DNA of 61,029 nt from an uncultured Gammaproteobacteria bacterium (lineage in GTDB: Bacteria > Pseudomonadota > Gammaproteobacteria > Magnimaribacterales > TMED112): contig CAJWAI010000004.1 in assembly GCA_913020145.1 (NCBI GenBank), positions 1-61,029 of the forward strand, given 5' to 3'. Below, piece after piece: positions 57,032 through 61,029 of the stretch (within the stretch, counting starts at the first letter, position 1; each line of letters opens with the position of its first letter). Below the pieces are notes generated by a model, which searched no databases, was not told where the DNA came from, and saw nothing but the letters and a program-made list of their open reading frames with translations. The position numbers were made by a program, and so were the translations under genes.

Positions 57032-57059
57032 GATGGCATCTATTTTAGTAGATGCCATC
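57032..57059 (-). terminator. Perfect 11-bp hairpin at the birA stop codon
   Basis: GATGGCATCTA, loop TTTTAG, TAGATGCCATC is a perfect inverted repeat spanning the birA stop (57047-57045). It separates birA from the GST gene, whose own TATAAT is just downstream. The following U content is weak, so it is a probable but unproven terminator. Confidence 0.6.
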
Positions 57060-57743
57060 TACTTCTATAGAGCTTTCTTGAACTTTTATAAGCTCACCTT
57101 CATTGTTTTTAGCAACCATTTGGCCATTCGAATCAATTCCTAAGAATTCCAAGCGCTCATTACTAGACTTAATTTTCACAAATTGACCAATATGCACACA
57201 TTTTTTTATCCAATTTGATTCCCAAGAGCTCGATAATTGATCGTTAGTAATCTCTAGCAGACGATTAGATAGATCTTCTATTAACGATTCTTTTAATGAT
57301 TCATCAGATTTATCGATGCTTAGATCTCCCCAGTGTTTTTCTTCAGGATCAATCTGAAGATTTATACCTATACCTATTACAGTAATAAAATCTTTACCTA
57401 AATTCTGAGTTTCAACTAATATGCCTCCAACTTTCTTAGATCGATAGATCAAATCATTTGGCCATTTCAAACCTACATCGATATTAAAAACCTTCTTTAA
57501 AGCATCTGTTGCAATTAAGCCTGTTTTTATACTTGCTGCTGAAATTATCTTTTCTGATTTATAACCAAACGAGTAAGAAATATTGCCATGCGGACTTTTC
57601 CAATCTTTTTGGTTTCTTCCTCGCCCTCTAGTTTGTTTATCAGCCGTTATTACTATAGGCATTTCACTTTCTTTACACTTTTCAAAACAAATATCATTTG
57701 TTGAAGTAACTTCTTGGTAATGTGAGCGGTTATACTTAGGCAT
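57045..57743 (-). CDS. birA: Biotin--[acetyl-CoA-carboxylase] ligase
   Basis: The 232-aa enzyme attaches biotin to carrier lysines such as K611 of the carboxylase subunit downstream. The catalytic loop is GRGRNQKDW (residues 40-48), followed by LKWPNDLIY and GGILVE, then a short C-terminal domain. The N-terminus starts right at the catalytic domain (SHYQEVTSTND), so there is no DNA-binding domain and it cannot repress biotin synthesis like E. coli BirA. It overlaps the YwaF-like gene by 8 nt, so it belongs to the YwaF-GMC-YwaF transcript. Confidence 0.92.
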   Translation of the reverse strand: MPKYNRSHYQEVTSTNDICFEKCKESEMPIVITADKQTRGRGRNQKDWKSPHGNISYSFGYKSEKIISAASIKTGLIATDALKKVFNIDVGLKWPNDLIYRSKKVGGILVETQNLGKDFITVIGIGINLQIDPEEKHWGDLSIDKSDESLKESLIEDLSNRLLEITNDQLSSSWESNWIKKCVHIGQFVKIKSSNERLEFLGIDSNGQMVAKNNEGELIKVQESSIEVDGIY

Positions 57744-58428
57744 TCCTATCTTTCAATTGAAGAGGAACGTATATCAGATAAGTAAGAAGCCAAGCTACAG
57801 GAATTAACGCAACTATATGATAAGGAGCTTCAGGCATCGCCTGCATTATATTCTCGCCGTAAGGCTTTTCTAGGAGATACCAATAGTTTGTATCTAAAGC
57901 AAAGTTTATTGTGTACATTGCTGGCAAGAAACCAAAAGTGCTCCATAACATTGTAGCGAAATAGTCTTTTAAGTAAGGTCTTTCATTAGTTAAAGTCAAA
58001 ACAAATGAAACTCCTAAAAGAATGAGCGTATGACCATACATATGATTCAAATAATCGAAAGAAGGAAAACCAGTTAAAGTATCAGGCGTTAAAACCGACA
58101 TTCCTGCACCTGCAATTCCCCAAAAAAAAGCAAATAGGAAGAACATTCTATGCCCACCTAATAGATATATAGAAATACATATACTTGAAAATGCACACAT
58201 ATGAAGAGGTAGGGAATCTTTTACAATTTCACCGAAAAAAGCCACCTTGAGAAATGGGTCAAGTACCTCATGAGATAGCATTAAGAAAGCTAATACATAT
58301 CTAGCAATAGTAATGGTTCTTTCACTGCTACCAATAAAAAATCTAGGCAAATATACAGAAATACCAATGCAAAAAGCAGCAAAAATAATGTGTGAAGGTG
58401 CTAATAGGTTAAATGCTTCTGCTTCCAT
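57736..58428 (-). CDS. YwaF/TIGR02206-family membrane protein (paralog B)
   Basis: The 230-aa protein has about seven membrane helices and the TIGR02206 pattern: [25 protein letters not shown], then [22 protein letters not shown] and a final [12 protein letters not shown]. The family (YwaF) has no known function; some members are annotated as ABC transporter permease-like without support. It overlaps the GMC oxidoreductase gene by 20 nt and birA by 8 nt. It is about the same size as the second copy at 60094. Confidence 0.85.
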   Translation of the reverse strand: MEAEAFNLLAPSHIIFAAFCIGISVYLPRFFIGSSERTITIARYVLAFLMLSHEVLDPFLKVAFFGEIVKDSLPLHMCAFSSICISIYLLGGHRMFFLFAFFWGIAGAGMSVLTPDTLTGFPSFDYLNHMYGHTLILLGVSFVLTLTNERPYLKDYFATMLWSTFGFLPAMYTINFALDTNYWYLLEKPYGENIMQAMPEAPYHIVALIPVAWLLTYLIYVPLQLKDRNA

Positions 58429-60097
58429 GCTCTTTAATTAAATCAGCTGCTTTTTCTGCAATCATGATAGTTGGGGCATTAGTATTACCCCCTACTAAAG
58501 TTGGCATAATTGATGCATCAACAACTCTTAAGTTTTCTACTCCCTTAACTCTGAGAGAATTATCCACTACAGCCATATTGTCGATACCCATTTTACATGT
58601 TCCAACTGGATGGTAAATAGTATCAGACCTTGTTCTTATGGCCGTCTCAATAGCTTTATCATCATCAATATTTATTGGATTACGAATATTGTTAAATTTC
58701 TTTAAAGGCTCAGTGGTCATTATTTCCATCATTTTTTTATAGCCTTTAATTAATACTTCCATATCTGATTCTGCTGTTAGATAGTTTGGATCAATTAGAG
58801 GTGCAACCGTAGGATCTTTAGAGGCAATTTTTACTGTCCCTTTTGACTCAGGTCTTAATAAACAAACATGACAACTAAATCCATTGCCCCAAAGTTTAGT
58901 TCTGCCGTGATCCTCAACCATAGAAACAACAAAATGCAGCTGTATGTCTGGCATTTCAAGTGTCTTATCTGTTTTAATAAATGCTCCTCCCTCGGCTAAA
59001 GAAGATGAAAACATACCTGTGCGAAGCAACAGATACTTTAGAAGTTCAAAAGGAGCACGAAACCAAAACTTAAATGATCTGCTGCCCATCAATTCCCAAC
59101 TATCGACCCTATGTGAAGTTATATAATCTATATGGTCTTGTAGATTTTCTCCGACTCCAGGAAGATCAATTAAACAATCTATATCTTTAGTCCTCAAATA
59201 TTCTTTATTGCCAATTCCTGATCGCATTAATATTGATGGTGAGCCATACGCTCCTCCACAAAGCAAAATTTCCTTGCTTGCTTTAATAGAGAAAGTTTTA
59301 TCTTTTTTAATGCACTTTACACCGACAGCCTTTAAGCCATCAAATTCAACTTTTTCAACTACTGTTTCAGTAAAAATTGTTAGATTTTTTCTATCTTTAA
59401 CTGGATTTAGATATGCCACTGCTGCACTACATCTCTGTCCATTTTTTTGAGTAACCTGATAAAGGCCAACTCCTTCTTGCTTCTCTCCATTGAAATCATT
59501 ATTTTCAGGATAATGTTTTGAAGCTGCTTCGACAAAGAACCTTGTAAAAGGATTGTCATGTCTTAATTCTGCAATATTTAGTGGACCATCATTTCCATGA
59601 TACTCATCTTGCAATCTCTCATTACATTCAGACTTTATAAAATATGGCAGCACCTCATCATATGACCATCCATCATTTCCTAAAGAGGACCAATGATCAT
59701 AATCCCAGCGATGCCCCCTTACATATAACATTCCATTTATTGAACTAGAGCCACCTAATGTTTTTCCTCTTGGCTGAAATCCTCTTCTTTTTTCTTGGTG
59801 TGATTCTGGAACTTTATAGGAGCCTCCAAGTGTATCCTGCATGTTTGCGGAGCCTTCAGTTACAGTAACGCTATTAAATCCTTTTTGAGGTTCAGTATTA
59901 TACTGATAAGCGTATTCTGATTCTTCACCTTCTTTTACAAGAAAAGCAAACAATCCAGGAACATGTATTAAAGGACTTTTATCTACAGGACCTGTTTCTA
60001 TTAAACATACTTTTTTATTAGGGTCTTCAGTCAGTCTATTTGCCAATACACAACCTGCTGAGCCACCCCCAACAATCACATAATCAAAATCTATCAT
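58409..60097 (-). CDS. GMC-family FAD oxidoreductase (choline/alcohol dehydrogenase-like)
   Basis: The 562-aa flavoenzyme has the FAD motif [13 protein letters not shown] (10-22), the GMC signatures [19 protein letters not shown] (110-128) and [12 protein letters not shown], and the C-terminal active-site region [10 protein letters not shown] and [19 protein letters not shown]. An insertion of about 30 residues (near 74-105) sits between the TEPQ segment and the PRGK signature, unlike most choline dehydrogenases. It would oxidise an alcohol to an aldehyde or ketone. It lies between two YwaF paralogs, overlapping one by 20 nt and the other by 4 nt. Confidence 0.92.
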   Translation of the reverse strand: MIDFDYVIVGGGSAGCVLANRLTEDPNKKVCLIETGPVDKSPLIHVPGLFAFLVKEGEESEYAYQYNTEPQKGFNSVTVTEGSANMQDTLGGSYKVPESHQEKRRGFQPRGKTLGGSSSINGMLYVRGHRWDYDHWSSLGNDGWSYDEVLPYFIKSECNERLQDEYHGNDGPLNIAELRHDNPFTRFFVEAASKHYPENNDFNGEKQEGVGLYQVTQKNGQRCSAAVAYLNPVKDRKNLTIFTETVVEKVEFDGLKAVGVKCIKKDKTFSIKASKEILLCGGAYGSPSILMRSGIGNKEYLRTKDIDCLIDLPGVGENLQDHIDYITSHRVDSWELMGSRSFKFWFRAPFELLKYLLLRTGMFSSSLAEGGAFIKTDKTLEMPDIQLHFVVSMVEDHGRTKLWGNGFSCHVCLLRPESKGTVKIASKDPTVAPLIDPNYLTAESDMEVLIKGYKKMMEIMTTEPLKKFNNIRNPINIDDDKAIETAIRTRSDTIYHPVGTCKMGIDNMAVVDNSLRVKGVENLRVVDASIMPTLVGGNTNAPTIMIAEKAADLIKEHGSRSI

Positions 60098-60840
60098 GCT
60101 TTCTTAAATTTATCCCAAACTAAAAATGGCAAATAAAGTGAAAAGAACACAGCAAGCGATAAAGGAATGACACCTAGCATATGAAATGGCGCAGCAGGCA
60201 TGAAATCCATTAAAGATGCTCCACCAGGCGTGTCCATTAAATACCAGTAATTTGCTATGTCAGAAACATTTTCTCCAGTTACAGGATCAACATAAGTAAA
60301 GCCACCAATAATTAAATTAATAATGTATATAGGTATTAAGAGAAGTAAGGAAATGGCTGCCATCTTTAAGAAATTCTGCAAATAAGGTCTATATTTAAGA
60401 ACAGCTAAAGCAAAGAAAATTCCTAAGACAATTTGCCCATGACCATAGAAAAACATAAAGTACTCAATATCTGGCCAGGCATAATCTAAGTCAGGAGTAA
60501 TTAGTGCCATTGTTGCTCCACCAATTCCCCAATAAAATGGAAGCTCAAAAAACATCTGATCTTTTTTCTTGGTTAACAGAAAAATTCCAATTAATACAGC
60601 ACTAAAGTTACACATATGTAATGGCAAGAAAGTTTGCCATGGCCTATCAAAACCATAGATGTATATAAACGGCTTTGCAATTTCAAAAACTAGTAAAGAA
60701 ACACCTATTACTTTAGCTGCCATATCCTGACTCTTTGTGTTTATAAAGTTACCTAAAAGGCATAGAAAAACTATTACTACACCTGAATAAATTAAAGATA
60801 ATACGTGCTGATCCCCAAAAAGAATAAATGGTTCTGTCAT
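60094..60840 (-). CDS. YwaF/TIGR02206-family membrane protein (paralog A)
   Basis: The 248-aa protein has seven predicted helices and the same motifs as its paralog at 57736: [49 protein letters not shown] and [24 protein letters not shown] loop between two late helices is extra. It is the first gene of the YwaF-GMC-YwaF-birA unit, with a strong AGGGGGA ribosome-binding site. The 88-bp gap to the next gene on the other strand holds only AT-rich promoter-like sequence. Function unknown. Confidence 0.85.
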   Translation of the reverse strand: MTEPFILFGDQHVLSLIYSGVVIVFLCLLGNFINTKSQDMAAKVIGVSLLVFEIAKPFIYIYGFDRPWQTFLPLHMCNFSAVLIGIFLLTKKKDQMFFELPFYWGIGGATMALITPDLDYAWPDIEYFMFFYGHGQIVLGIFFALAVLKYRPYLQNFLKMAAISLLLLIPIYIINLIIGGFTYVDPVTGENVSDIANYWYLMDTPGGASLMDFMPAAPFHMLGVIPLSLAVFFSLYLPFLVWDKFKKA

Positions 60841-60928
60841 TGGTCCCCCTAAATAACCTAGTTTAATAATACAACCTCAGTTGATAGATACAAAATTTAA
60901 TTTAAGATGGAATTGTTGGAGCTTTTTA

Positions 60929-61029
60929 ATGTCTAATGACTGTCTTTTATTAAATGGTAACGGTAAACCCGTAAGTTACTTCCCGCTGTCTACAATTAAT
61001 TGGAAAACAGCGATAAGGCTTTTATTTAC
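60929..61029 (+). CDS. HNH endonuclease-like protein (5' part, cut by window edge)
   Basis: The forward frame from ATG 60929 stays open to the window end and gives 33 residues starting MSNDCLLLNGNGKPVSYFPL and continuing STINWKTAIRLLF. This matches the conserved N-terminus of the common small HNH endonuclease family (LLLNADGRPLSYFPLS.ISWQDAI). The HNH motif itself lies beyond the edge. A GGAG site is 8 nt upstream. These proteins are widespread chromosomal genes, not proof of mobile DNA. Confidence 0.7.
   Translation, partial: MSNDCLLLNGNGKPVSYFPLSTINWKTAIRLLF

Noticed and set aside
60929..61029. HNH gene as evidence of a mobile element
   Set aside because: Only the N-terminus is visible and this HNH family is a common chromosomal gene; no phage or intron features surround it.

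Overview
The window looks like a chromosomal segment of a streamlined, AT-rich marine gammaproteobacterium, possibly of the SAR86 type. Placement rests on the smc-zipA-ligA order, the system I cytochrome c maturation genes ccmABCDEFGH, and close E. coli-numbering matches in Kbl and Tdh. The lineage guess is inference from gene content, low GC seen by eye and tight packing; no marker-gene phylogeny was done. No insertion sequence, phage, CRISPR array, integrase or origin was seen.

Layout. Positions 1-7547 hold the end of an unidentified gene, an M23 lipoprotein peptidase, pdxH, pyk, the threonine-to-glycine pair kbl-tdh, and two tandem secreted serine hydrolases. Positions 7596-18131 are one co-directional run of twelve genes (ccmA to ccmH, a short smc, zipA, ligA, a lytic transglycosylase lipoprotein) in which every junction overlaps or is 1 nt apart. 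Positions 18128-31439 are mixed: a PreP-like M16 peptidase, a DUF4136 lipoprotein, an FMN split-barrel protein, small membrane proteins, tRNA-Leu(UAG), a haloalkane dehalogenase, an SDR without the usual catalytic Tyr, a MazG-like protein and a fused indolepyruvate ferredoxin oxidoreductase. Positions 31423-36082 are a reverse-strand LysR-putA-DUF4345-membrane protein operon, opposite an acyl-CoA dehydrogenase/DUF1330/MBL/VOC cluster (36167-39702). Positions 39737-47655 hold envelope and secreted proteins (a possible beta-barrel, a PQQ-type beta-propeller, a metzincin-like protease, a cupredoxin, an esterase-like hydrolase, an S9 peptidase) and tRNA-Val(GAC).

Positions 47652-60840 are all reverse strand. 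In transcription order they are YwaF/TIGR02206 membrane protein, GMC oxidoreductase, second YwaF paralog, BirA, GST, then a biotin-dependent acyl-CoA carboxylase (beta, then alpha), AtuA-like protein, enoyl-CoA hydratase-like protein, nitronate monooxygenase-like protein and an MFS transporter. The carboxylase/AtuA block resembles the acyclic terpene utilization (Atu) system, and the biotin ligase lies close by. An HNH endonuclease-like gene begins at the right edge.

Most notable: a GMC flavoenzyme sandwiched between two YwaF paralogs; an SMC protein with short arms and no room for a normal hinge; a threonine dehydrogenase that has lost all four structural-zinc cysteines; a ccmF that seems to start at ATT; ten convergent gene pairs of which nine overlap at their 3' ends; and several clean palindromes or direct repeats in the few intergenic gaps.
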